From Moheibacter sediminis (GTDB lineage: Bacteria > Bacteroidota > Bacteroidia > Flavobacteriales > Weeksellaceae), in NCBI RefSeq assembly GCF_900176425.1, contig NZ_FWXS01000001.1, positions 62,001 through 126,000 on the forward strand: DNA of 64,000 nucleotides. The letters run 5' to 3'. Positions 43,096-51,510 of this stretch are shown piece by piece. The position numbers and the translations under genes were made by a program. The notes below the pieces were generated by a model. The model was given only the letters and a program-made list of their open reading frames with translations. It did no database searches and was not told the DNA's origin. Positions within the stretch are counted from its first letter, which is position 1; every line of letters begins with the position of its first letter.

Positions 43096-44745
43096 TTAAA
43101 CAACTGAAAGATAGTTATATAAGTCAGCGTCTTCAGCGAGGTTCATTTTTTTGATAATTCGTTCTTTTCGTTTACGACAGGCTTCCACAGTGATATTGAG
43201 AAGCAATGAAATTTCCTTAGTTGACAAATTCATGTACACATAACTGATATATCGAACGTCATTTGAAGTCAAGTCCGGATGTTTTTCTTTTAAAGTTTTC
43301 AGAAAACCATGATTAACTTCCTCAAAATGTGAGAAAAAATCATCCCAATCCGAATCTCTTTTCAATTGATTTTTTAATTCTGAAATTGATTTTCGAAGTT
43401 TTGGATTTTGGGAAATTTCACTGTGAACCGATAGAGAGTCAATGACATCTTCAATGAGTTCATTACGTGTTGAGAGTGAAAGTGCTTTTGCGGCGAGTTG
43501 GCGATTTTTAGCTTCGATTTCATTTTTGAATTTTTCCTGTTCAAGCAATGTCAAAGCCTCTTTTTCATTCAGTTGCTGTTCCAGTAAAATTTTATCGTTC
43601 TTCTGTTTTTCTAATTCAAGTTCAGCAATTTTCTGATTGCTTTCAGCAATTATTTTTGTTTGTCTTAATCTTGAAAAATAATTCCAAATCGCCCAAAGTG
43701 TAATTAAAATTAAAAATAAAATTCCGCCTAAAATCATGTAAAATAACTTTCGTTCCGATTTTAATTTACTCTGACTTTCAGATAATTCCTTTTGGTAATT
43801 TTGTAATTCAAACTTAATCCTGCTGTTTTCGAAAAGTTTTCCGTTTTTGATTTGACTCAAAGAATCTTTTGCAAAAAGTACCGAGTCTTTATAAGCAAAT
43901 GCGACAGAATTGTCATTTAATTTTCTGTATAATTCAGTCAACCGATTATAAATATCAATCTTATTTTCCAAGCTGACATTGGCATCTTTTCCCGCGCGTT
44001 TTACATAATCAATCGCGAGCGGAAGATTGTTTTCGTTTTCATAAACCTTGGAAAGTATCATGTAAATAGAAATCCGATGTTCGCTGAATTCTGAAGTTTT
44101 CAAAGTGGGCAATAGTTCAAGTGCGATTTCTTTTGCTTCTTCAAATTTGCCTTTTAACACTAAGTTTTGTGCATTTGTGATTTTTGCCTGAGCCAGAACC
44201 GGGGGCATATTTTTCAATAAAGGAAGCGCAATTTTGATGTAAGATTCTGCTTTTTGAATCTCATTTTCAGCATTGGCAACAGTCGCTAAATTCGTAGCAT
44301 ATAAACCGATTTTCACACTGTCATTGTTCTCTTTTGCAATTTCATAGGCTTTTAAAAAATATTCTTCGGCTTTGTCATTTTTGGCATCTTTGGAATAGAG
44401 AATTGCAATGTTGTTGAGCACAATCATCTCATGTTTTGCATCCAAATCTTTGAGCGCAATTTTGTAAGCTTCGAGATAATTATCGAGTGCTTCGCCATAA
44501 TCGAGCATGAGATAATAATTAGCTCCGATATTGTTGATAGCAAGAAAAAGTTGTTTGCTCCAATTATTAGTTTGCGCCATAGACTTGACCTCCGTGAGCA
44601 ACTCAAGAGAACGTGCATGGTTTTTCTGGTTCATTTCTTTTACCGCTTCGACGAGGATTTTATCGCATTCTTCTACGGTTTGCGATTGAGAAAAACCACA
44701 AATCATTAAAAAAGTAAAAAATAAAAGATACTTCAAATTGTTCAC
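43096..44745 (-). CDS. TPR / transmembrane / coiled-coil / LuxR-type HTH regulator
   Basis: 549-aa one-component regulator with a signal peptide (about 1-21), TPRs over about 25-300, a TM helix near 334-357, a long coiled coil rich in Glu, Lys and Gln (about 360-440), and a LuxR-like HTH at about 480-549. The HTH reads LTSNDVRYISYVYMNLSTKE, then ISLLLNITVEACRKRKERII. The start is GTG at 44745, and a TAAATTTG -7 match (44748-44755, minus strand) lies 2 nt upstream, suggesting a leaderless transcript. A T9SS cargo gene follows on the same strand. Confidence 0.87.
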   Translation of the reverse strand: MNNLKYLLFFTFLMICGFSQSQTVEECDKILVEAVKEMNQKNHARSLELLTEVKSMAQTNNWSKQLFLAINNIGANYYLMLDYGEALDNYLEAYKIALKDLDAKHEMIVLNNIAILYSKDAKNDKAEEYFLKAYEIAKENNDSVKIGLYATNLATVANAENEIQKAESYIKIALPLLKNMPPVLAQAKITNAQNLVLKGKFEEAKEIALELLPTLKTSEFSEHRISIYMILSKVYENENNLPLAIDYVKRAGKDANVSLENKIDIYNRLTELYRKLNDNSVAFAYKDSVLFAKDSLSQIKNGKLFENSRIKFELQNYQKELSESQSKLKSERKLFYMILGGILFLILITLWAIWNYFSRLRQTKIIAESNQKIAELELEKQKNDKILLEQQLNEKEALTLLEQEKFKNEIEAKNRQLAAKALSLSTRNELIEDVIDSLSVHSEISQNPKLRKSISELKNQLKRDSDWDDFFSHFEEVNHGFLKTLKEKHPDLTSNDVRYISYVYMNLSTKEISLLLNITVEACRKRKERIIKKMNLAEDADLYNYLSVV

Positions 44746-44747
44746 AC

Positions 44748-44755
44748 CAAATTTA
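44748..44755 (-). promoter_or_regulatory. Probable -7 element (TAAATTTG) abutting a GTG start
   Basis: Exact TAnnTTTG match on the minus strand, two bases before the GTG codon of the 549-aa regulator. Confidence 0.45.
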
Positions 44756-44788
44756 TCGGATTCAAAGATACAATAATCACAAGACTGT

Positions 44789-46030
44789 CTAAGTGGTGAA
44801 AAGTTGCGTGACGAAGTAAATAATTAATCCAACCAAGCCACCTACAAGTGTTCCGTTTATACGAATGAATTGTAAATCCTTGCCGACTTCGAGTTCCAGT
44901 TTCTCGCTCAACTCTTTTCCTTCCCAGCCTGAAACAGTTGAACTGATGAGTTGCTCAACTTCTGTGCTGTTTTTCAGAATCATTCGGTAAAGAAAATGAC
45001 GAATCCATTTGTTGATTCGAAGCCCTAGACCCTCATCATTGGTAAGATTTTCCGAAAGTTTTTCGATGTTTTTATGAAGGTGTTTTTTCAAAGAAGAATT
45101 GGGTTCTTCGATATTTAACCAAAGCATTTTTTTAATGGAATCCCAAGCATCGTCGGTATAATTCCTAAGGTTTTCGGCAGAAATCAATTCATTTTTTAAC
45201 TGTTCAAATTTTTCATTCCACTTTTCTGAAATCAACAATTCTTCTGCAAATTCTTCAAGATTTTGAGTTAATTTTTTTCGGACAAAATGTTCTTTATTTA
45301 TTTCAATTTCTTCAATGAAAGCACTCAAACCATCGGTCAGCTCACGAGAAATTCTTTTTCCAGCCAAAAATGAAATGAAAGGACGGTTTTCACTGATTCG
45401 ATCACGAATCATTTGCTGACTTTCGTCGATGTATTCTTTGATTTGTGGTAAGAGCGTTTCGAGCAATTTTATGTGCTCATCTTTTTCGATCATGTAATGA
45501 ATTCCTGAAGAAGTAATTTTTTGATAATCAATTGATTTTAGAATTTCAGAACTTTTATTCGCCATAAAATTTTCTACTTCATCGTCATCTAAATCCTGAA
45601 TGATTTTTTTAAGTAGATTAATGATTTCAACTTCTAAAACTTCTTTGCTGCTGGGTTTATTTAACCAAATGGAAACAAATTTTACAACATCTAATTTCTC
45701 AATATAAGGACGTATGTTTCTGGGAGTTAGAAAATTATCTTTGACGAATTTCCCTAAATTTTCACCCAAGTCATTTTTCTTTCGTTCAATCAGATTTGTA
45801 TGCGGAATCGGAATTCCCAGCGGATGCCGAAACAAAGCCGTAACCGCAAACCAATCAGCCAATGCCCCGACCATTCCAGCTTCGGCAAAAGCTTCTACAT
45901 ACCCCATCCAACTTTGCGGATTCTGATGCTGAAAATACACCATCAAACTATACACAACCGCCATCAGAAAGAAAAGCCCGGTGGCGATTCTTTTGTGTTT
46001 ACGGAGTTGAAGTTCTTTGTTTGATAACAT
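44789..46030 (-). CDS. DUF445 membrane-associated protein
   Basis: 413-aa protein with a TM helix near residues 15-33, the DUF445 motif GMVGALADWFAVTALFRHPL followed by GIPIPHTNLI, a long helical middle part, and a hydrophobic C-terminal segment (GTLVGGLVGLIIYF). Members of this family are widespread envelope proteins of unknown function. It lies upstream of the TPR/HTH regulator on the same strand, separated by 43 nt. Confidence 0.88.
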   Translation of the reverse strand: MLSNKELQLRKHKRIATGLFFLMAVVYSLMVYFQHQNPQSWMGYVEAFAEAGMVGALADWFAVTALFRHPLGIPIPHTNLIERKKNDLGENLGKFVKDNFLTPRNIRPYIEKLDVVKFVSIWLNKPSSKEVLEVEIINLLKKIIQDLDDDEVENFMANKSSEILKSIDYQKITSSGIHYMIEKDEHIKLLETLLPQIKEYIDESQQMIRDRISENRPFISFLAGKRISRELTDGLSAFIEEIEINKEHFVRKKLTQNLEEFAEELLISEKWNEKFEQLKNELISAENLRNYTDDAWDSIKKMLWLNIEEPNSSLKKHLHKNIEKLSENLTNDEGLGLRINKWIRHFLYRMILKNSTEVEQLISSTVSGWEGKELSEKLELEVGKDLQFIRINGTLVGGLVGLIIYFVTQLFTT

Positions 46031-46072
46031 TGTGCGAATTTCTAAGCACTAAGTTAAGGTTTAAAATTTAAC

Positions 46073-46597
46073 TTATTTTCCCAATTCCCAATTCGCCTTT
46101 TCTGACTTCACAATCTTTACAGGATTTTGCAATTCAAAATAAGGTGTAATTTGTTTGGAATGAATCGTATCAATTTCAATTTTTAAGGTATCAATTTGAC
46201 TTTTAGATTCAATGATTTTGATTGTTTCAGATGAGTGTGATTTATTGAAATATAAATTTTTAGACTTCGAAATTTCACGATTCCAAAAGCTATGCTCCTG
46301 ATATTGAAAATGACCGTGATAAAGCAAAAACGGAATTGTTGCAAATAAAAATCCAATTAACAGAATCAATAATTTTTTCCACCATTTCAAATTAGATTTA
46401 ATTTGAAAAATGAACAACAAATAAATCGAAACGCCTGTAGCAAAAACTAAAATCTGCGGAAAATAGGAAGCAAAAACCCGGTCCGAAAATGTTAGCGAAA
46501 ATTCTTCTCCACGCAAAAAATACACGGCAAACCACGAGATGATGATTCCGCATAAAGCGGCTGTAATTTTCTGTAAAACGGAGTAAAATCTTTTCAC
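46073..46597 (-). CDS. Small membrane protein of unknown function
   Basis: 174-aa protein with three predicted N-terminal helices (about 8-27, 44-63, 74-92) and a soluble, Ser/Lys-rich C-terminal half. The start is GTG at 46597. It begins only 3 nt after the methylmalonyl-CoA mutase stop, so it is probably translated from the same mRNA. I do not recognise a family. Confidence 0.65.
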   Translation of the reverse strand: MKRFYSVLQKITAALCGIIISWFAVYFLRGEEFSLTFSDRVFASYFPQILVFATGVSIYLLFIFQIKSNLKWWKKLLILLIGFLFATIPFLLYHGHFQYQEHSFWNREISKSKNLYFNKSHSSETIKIIESKSQIDTLKIEIDTIHSKQITPYFELQNPVKIVKSEKANWELGK

Positions 46598-46600
46598 TAA

Positions 46601-48724
46601 TTAAGCATTTAAAAAATGATTCAAAACTTCAATTGCCGATTCAGACAAGTTTGTTCCAGGTCCGAAAATCGCGTGTGCACCATTTGCATACAAGAAATCA
46701 TAATCCTGTCTCGGAATCACCCCTCCAACCACAATGAACATATCATCACGACCTAAGTTTTCCAACTCTTTCACCACTTCTGGCACCAAAGTTTTGTGTC
46801 CGGCTGCCAAAGAAGAAATCCCTAAAATGTGTACGTCATTTTCTACAGCTTGTTTCGCAACTTCGGCAGGCGTTTGGAAAAGTGGCGCGATGTCCACGTC
46901 AAACCCCATATCGGCATAGCTGGTGGCTACAACTTTTGCACCGCGATCATGTCCGTCTTGTCCCATTTTGGCGACCATAATTCGGGGTCTGCGTCCGAAT
47001 TTCAATGCGAATTCATCTGCTAATTTTCTGGCTTCTGAAAATGAATTATTTTGATTGGCTTCCATAGCGTAAACTCCTTGTATGCTTCTTGTCTGTGCTT
47101 TGTGACGACCAAAAATGCTTTCCAAAGCGTCAGAAATTTCTCCCAAAGTTACTCTTCTTCTAGCTGCTTCGATGGAAAGTTCTAATAAATTTCCTTTTCC
47201 GGTTTTGGCGCATTCGGTCAATTGAGTCAAAATTTCATCTACTTTTTGGGAATTTCTTTCTTGTTTAATTTTGTTCAATCTTTCGATTTGACTCAAACGA
47301 ACTGCGGTATTGTCAATGTCTAAAATGTCTAAATCTTCTTGCTTTAATTTTGATTTATAAGAATTTACGCCAATAATTGCGTCTTCGCCGATGTCGATTT
47401 TCGCTTGTTTTTTCGCAGCTGCTTCTTCGATTCTCATTTTTGGAATTCCGGCTTCGATGGCTTGTGTCATCCCGCCTAATTCTTTTACTTCTTCGATATA
47501 TTCCCAAGCTTTTTTTACCATTTCGTTGGTTAAAGCTTCAATCATAAAACTTCCGCCCATTGGGTCTGCGGTACGGGAAATTTGGGTTTCTTCTTGGATG
47601 ATTAATTGTGTATTTCGGGCAATTCTTGCAGAAAAATCTGTCGGCAAAGCTATCGCTTCATCCAAAGCATTTGTATGTAAAGACTGGGTTCCGCCAAGAG
47701 CGGCAGCCATGGCTTCGATAGCCGTGCGGGTAATATTGTTGTAAGGTTCCTGTTCAGTTAAGCTCCAGCCCGAAGTCTGGCAATGCGTTCTGAGCATCAA
47801 AGATTTATCACTTTTCGGATTAAATTCTTTCATCATTTGCGCCCAAATAATTCTCGCGGCACGCATTTTTGCAATCTCTTGAAAGAAATTCATTCCAATT
47901 GCCCAAAAGAAAGATAATCTCGGCGCAAAATCGTCGATATTTAATCCTGCATTTAATCCAGTTTTTACATATTCGTATCCGTCCGCCAATGTATAAGCCA
48001 TTTCCAAAACGGGCGTGGCACCGGCTTCCTGCATGTGATAACCGGAAATTGAAATTGAATTAAATCTTGGAATTTTTTGAGAAGTATATTCAAAAATATC
48101 GGCGATGATTTTCATAGAAGGTGTCGGTGGATAGATGTAGGTATTTCGCACCATAAATTCCTTTAAAATATCATTCTGAATTGTTCCGCTGAGTTGATTT
48201 TGGTTCACGCCTTGTTCTTCTGCAGCTACAATGTAAAAAGCCAGAATCGGTAAAACTGCACCATTCATGGTCATCGAAACCGAAATTTGATCCAATGGAA
48301 TTTCATCGAATAAAACTTTCATATCTTCCACAGAATCGATAGCAACTCCTGCTTTTCCCACATCTCCAACAACGCGTTCGTGGTCAGAATCATACCCGCG
48401 ATGCGTTGCCAAATCGAATGCAACGGAAAGACCTTTTTGTCCGGCCGCTAGATTTCTTTTGTAAAAAGCATTGGATTCTTCAGCAGTGGAAAACCCAGCA
48501 TATTGGCGGATGGTCCAAGGTTTACGGACATACATGGTCGTATAAGGCCCGCGGAGAAAAGGAGAGATTCCCGGAAGATATTCCAGTTGTTTCAAATCCT
48601 TTACATCGTTGTAATCATAAAGATTTTTTACCGTCAAACTGTCTAATTCAAACGACTCATATTCAGTGGTTTGATACGATTTATTTTTATATTGAAGTTG
48701 AGAAAAATCCTTTCGTAAATTCAT
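46601..48724 (-). CDS. scpA: Methylmalonyl-CoA mutase, large (B12-binding) subunit
   Basis: 707-aa adenosylcobalamin-dependent enzyme interconverting methylmalonyl-CoA and succinyl-CoA. The catalytic barrel includes [13 protein letters not shown] and [12 protein letters not shown]. The C-terminal cobalamin domain has the DxHxxG site in [17 protein letters not shown] (near 585-600 in the protein) and VVGGVIP. I prefer the ATG at 48724: the ATG at 48739 lies upstream of a -7-like TATTTTAG (48729-48736), while MNLRKDF matches the family start. No small-subunit gene adjoins it, so it may be a homodimeric type or its partner is elsewhere. Confidence 0.92.
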   Translation of the reverse strand: MNLRKDFSQLQYKNKSYQTTEYESFELDSLTVKNLYDYNDVKDLKQLEYLPGISPFLRGPYTTMYVRKPWTIRQYAGFSTAEESNAFYKRNLAAGQKGLSVAFDLATHRGYDSDHERVVGDVGKAGVAIDSVEDMKVLFDEIPLDQISVSMTMNGAVLPILAFYIVAAEEQGVNQNQLSGTIQNDILKEFMVRNTYIYPPTPSMKIIADIFEYTSQKIPRFNSISISGYHMQEAGATPVLEMAYTLADGYEYVKTGLNAGLNIDDFAPRLSFFWAIGMNFFQEIAKMRAARIIWAQMMKEFNPKSDKSLMLRTHCQTSGWSLTEQEPYNNITRTAIEAMAAALGGTQSLHTNALDEAIALPTDFSARIARNTQLIIQEETQISRTADPMGGSFMIEALTNEMVKKAWEYIEEVKELGGMTQAIEAGIPKMRIEEAAAKKQAKIDIGEDAIIGVNSYKSKLKQEDLDILDIDNTAVRLSQIERLNKIKQERNSQKVDEILTQLTECAKTGKGNLLELSIEAARRRVTLGEISDALESIFGRHKAQTRSIQGVYAMEANQNNSFSEARKLADEFALKFGRRPRIMVAKMGQDGHDRGAKVVATSYADMGFDVDIAPLFQTPAEVAKQAVENDVHILGISSLAAGHKTLVPEVVKELENLGRDDMFIVVGGVIPRQDYDFLYANGAHAIFGPGTNLSESAIEVLNHFLNA

Positions 48725-48728
48725 AGGG

Positions 48729-48762
48729 CTAAAATACATTTTTTCTGTAAGAGAAAGGCAAA
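48729..48762 (-). promoter_or_regulatory. Probable scpA promoter
   Basis: On the minus strand, TTTTG (TTG at 48759-48761), a 22-nt spacer, then TATTTTAG at 48729-48736. The -7 part ends 4 nt before the ATG at 48724. It shares the 74-bp divergent spacer with the era promoter. Confidence 0.45.
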
Positions 48763-48783
48763 ATATCTATGCGAGAGAATTAG

Positions 48784-48791
48784 TACTTTTG
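48784..48791 (+). promoter_or_regulatory. Probable era -7 element (TACTTTTG)
   Basis: Exact TAnnTTTG match, identical to the one at the ABC-F gene, ending 7 nt before the era ATG; implies little or no leader. Confidence 0.5.
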
Positions 48792-48798
48792 TAAAATT

Positions 48799-49686
48799 AT
48801 GTCAGAAGAAATAAAATTCAAATCGGGTTTTGTCAATATCATCGGGAATCCCAATGTCGGAAAATCAACGCTCCTCAATTTGTTGATGGACGAAAAACTT
48901 GCTATCGCTACGCACAAAGCACAAACAACACGTCACCGCATCAAGGGAATTCTTTCCGGCGAAAATTATCAAGTTGTTTTTTCTGATACACCGGGCGTTT
49001 TGGAGCCTGCTTATGAGCTGCAGTCCAAGATGATGGATTATGTAAAGGAAGCTTTGGTCGATGCTGATTTGATTTTATATGTCGTAGAAATCGGTGAAAA
49101 AGGTTTGAAAAATGAAGATTTCTTTGATAAATTAAAAAAAGTGAACATTCCGATTTTACTTTTGATCAATAAAATCGATACGACTGACCAGAAACGATTG
49201 GAATCGGCGGTTGAATATTGGCACGAACAACTTCCGAAAGCAGAAATTCTACCGATTTCTGCAACGGAAAAAGTAAACATTGAATTGCTTAAAAATAAGA
49301 TTATCAGCATTTTGCCGGAAGGTCCTCAGTATTTTCCGGGAGATCAATTGACCGACAAATCTGAAAGGTTTATTGTGAATGAAACCATTCGCGAAAAAAT
49401 TCTTTTGAACTACAAAAAAGAAATTCCTTATTCGGTAGAAATTGTGACACAGATTTTCAAGGAAGGTTTGGAATTGATTCAAATCGAAAGTGAAATTTAT
49501 GTGGAACGCGATACCCAGAAAGGAATCATCATCGGTCATAAAGGCGAATCTCTTTCCAAAGTTGGGAAAGAAGCGCGTGAAGATTTAGAGAAATTCTTCG
49601 GAAAAAAAATCTTCCTGAAACTTTTTGTAAAAGTCAAAAAAGACTGGCGCAAGAAAGACGGTGACTTGAGGAGGTTTGGGTATTAA
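48799..49686 (+). CDS. era: GTPase Era
   Basis: 295-aa GTPase for 30S ribosome and 16S rRNA maturation. G motifs: G1 GNPNVGKST (residues about 13-21), G3 DTPG, G4 NKID, G5 ISAT. The C-terminal KH domain includes GIIIGHKGESLSKVG. The length is normal. Single gene, divergent from scpA. Confidence 0.96.
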   Translation: MSEEIKFKSGFVNIIGNPNVGKSTLLNLLMDEKLAIATHKAQTTRHRIKGILSGENYQVVFSDTPGVLEPAYELQSKMMDYVKEALVDADLILYVVEIGEKGLKNEDFFDKLKKVNIPILLLINKIDTTDQKRLESAVEYWHEQLPKAEILPISATEKVNIELLKNKIISILPEGPQYFPGDQLTDKSERFIVNETIREKILLNYKKEIPYSVEIVTQIFKEGLELIQIESEIYVERDTQKGIIIGHKGESLSKVGKEAREDLEKFFGKKIFLKLFVKVKKDWRKKDGDLRRFGY

Positions 49687-49712
49687 TCAGATGCTTAAAA
49701 AACAAAATTTAT

Positions 49713-49744
49713 AAAAAATCCCGCCGAATTTCTCCAGCGGGATT
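49713..49744 (-). terminator. Terminator between era and the 514-aa gene
   Basis: Stem AATCCCGC/GCGGGATT with a T-run on the minus strand, 24 nt after the stop of the 514-aa cargo gene. It may also stop era transcripts. Confidence 0.85.
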
Positions 49745-49768
49745 CTCATTTAAACATTTGAGAAAAAT

Positions 49769-51304
49769 TTATTTCTTCACAATTTTAAAAGTTTCAATTT
49801 GTCCATTTTCTAATTCCATTCGGAAAACATAAACTCCCGGTGGAAGTGAAGACAAATTCACTTGATTGTTTGAAATCTTTGGGTGTGTCAAAACTTTTTG
49901 TCCTTCCAAATTGTGAACAGAAAGCGTTTTGATTTCTTTTTCTGATTTGAAATTCAATATATCGCTTGTAGGATTTGGGTAATATGAGAAATTGAATTTT
50001 TCCAAATCCTCTGCATTTAAAACTTCTTCGCAAACTAATTTATAAACGAATTCTCCTCCGGGCGCTATAAATCCAGTTCCATCATCTACTACTGCAAACC
50101 TTCCGATTGTAGAATCTGGATCATAGGTAATTACCCATCCGCCTGCATCTGATTTAACCTCCATCCAATATACTGTATTGGGTTCTAAGGTTAGGGGCTG
50201 GTCGAATTCTAGTGTATAATTTAAGAAGTCAAATCCATGCAAGGTTCCATAAACCTCCTCGCTTAAGATTTGTGTTGTTGTGGTTGCAATTTCAGTTCCT
50301 GGTAAAGAATTTTCGTTTGATAGTAGTGTAACTTCAAAAAATGTTCCTGCAAAAAATGCTGAAAGCTCTAAGCCTTCTATGATAAATCCATTGTCGCCAA
50401 CTGGGATGTCAGCAAATGTACGGAACTCGAAAAAATATCCATCTTCCATGTTGTTATCCAACACCAAATGGTCTGAGCAGTTTTCCGGTGCTTCCGGCAT
50501 CGCTTCGCAGGTTACATTAATCACATAGTCTCCAACATAATCCGTTTCCCCAAATATTCCATAACCCTCGACCATTATGTAATAAGTTGAAACGCCATCT
50601 GAAACAAAAGTAATTTCGGACTGTTCACCACATTTGTTATCATTGTAGGCTACAAGACTGGACAAAGTACAGTCGGTGTATATTCTTAAATAAGTATCGT
50701 AGTCTGAGCCGCACAATGATACTGTAACGATTTCTTCTTCACCCGAACCTGTGTAAGAATAAAAAACATCTGCATAAGGGTAGCCTCCTGAGTCTGTAGC
50801 GATTGTGGTAGTGCCTGAAGAACTATCACCACAAGCCAATGGTATGGCATTTTCGCATTCGTCATTTTCTACAGGAGGTTGTATGTCTCCGCATTGAACT
50901 CTTTTTTCTCTGTTACTGTCGGCTACGCCATCTACACTACAATCCTCATCAAGATGCGTGTAAAATCTTACAATTTGGTCGGAAGTTGATTCATAACTAA
51001 CGGATGAAAATCCTGCGGCTAAAACAACAGTTCCGTTTTCATCACCAATGGTAATCAAGTCAGTTGATTTTGAACTTGAAAAAATGTAGGTATTTCCTGC
51101 TGTAAGTTGTATCAAGGCATATCTGCCACTTATGTTTGCAAAAGAAACATTTTCATAGTGGCCTGAACAGGTTGGAATAAAAGTTTGTAAAGGACTTGGA
51201 ACATTTTGATAATCCGGGTTATTAATTAAACATCCGTCTTGGGCGTTACCATAGGAAAATAACAGACAATTAATTAATGTCAGAATTAATAAATAATTTT
51301 TCAT
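49769..51304 (-). CDS. Modular secreted protein with T9SS sorting domain
   Basis: 511-aa exported protein (ATG at 51304 gives MKNYLLILTLINCLLFSYG; an ATG three codons earlier is possible). After the signal peptide comes one copy of the 243-aa module also found twice in the 1072-aa protein (matching FYTHLDEDC, NDECENAIPLACGDS, SLCGSDYDTYLRIYTDCTL). A second beta module (about 265-420) resembles residues 195-355 of the 1072-aa protein. The T9SS domain runs from YYPNPTSDILNF to FKIVKK. It lies downstream of a TPR/HTH regulator, with a repeat-containing promoter region between them. Probably a surface-binding protein. Confidence 0.88.
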   Translation of the reverse strand: MKNYLLILTLINCLLFSYGNAQDGCLINNPDYQNVPSPLQTFIPTCSGHYENVSFANISGRYALIQLTAGNTYIFSSSKSTDLITIGDENGTVVLAAGFSSVSYESTSDQIVRFYTHLDEDCSVDGVADSNREKRVQCGDIQPPVENDECENAIPLACGDSSSGTTTIATDSGGYPYADVFYSYTGSGEEEIVTVSLCGSDYDTYLRIYTDCTLSSLVAYNDNKCGEQSEITFVSDGVSTYYIMVEGYGIFGETDYVGDYVINVTCEAMPEAPENCSDHLVLDNNMEDGYFFEFRTFADIPVGDNGFIIEGLELSAFFAGTFFEVTLLSNENSLPGTEIATTTTQILSEEVYGTLHGFDFLNYTLEFDQPLTLEPNTVYWMEVKSDAGGWVITYDPDSTIGRFAVVDDGTGFIAPGGEFVYKLVCEEVLNAEDLEKFNFSYYPNPTSDILNFKSEKEIKTLSVHNLEGQKVLTHPKISNNQVNLSSLPPGVYVFRMELENGQIETFKIVKK

Positions 51305-51380
51305 GTGTATCATTTTGTTAATGTTTTACGCTATGAAATAGGAAAATTGAAGGAGGGGAGGGAGTGAATAAAATTCAGTA

Positions 51381-51411
51381 CAATTCTATCTTAATCATAG
51401 CTAACTGCCAA
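51381..51411 (-). promoter_or_regulatory. Probable promoter of the 511-aa cargo gene
   Basis: Minus strand: TTG (-33) at 51409-51411, a 20-nt spacer, then TAGAATTG (-7, one mismatch) at 51381-51388. It implies a leader of about 70 nt. The 51417-51472 direct repeats lie immediately upstream. Confidence 0.45.
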
Positions 51412-51416
51412 AAAAC

Positions 51417-51472
51417 AGCATCCTCAAAAGTGTCCCTACCTAAGATTTGGAGCAACCTCAAAGTGTCCTTAC
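51417..51472 (-). repeat. 22/23-bp direct repeat, candidate regulator binding sites
   Basis: 51417-51439 and 51451-51472 are the same sequence, differing by two substitutions and one single-base indel. Both read AGCA-CCTCAAA, then GTGTCC, then TAC on the plus strand. Starts are 34 bp apart (about three helical turns). They sit just upstream of the promoter-like sequence of the T9SS cargo gene and just downstream of the TPR/HTH regulator gene, where an activator would be expected to bind. Confidence 0.6.
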
Positions 51473-51510
51473 TTTGAAATCTATTTTACAAAGTATTAAA
51501 AATCAAAATT

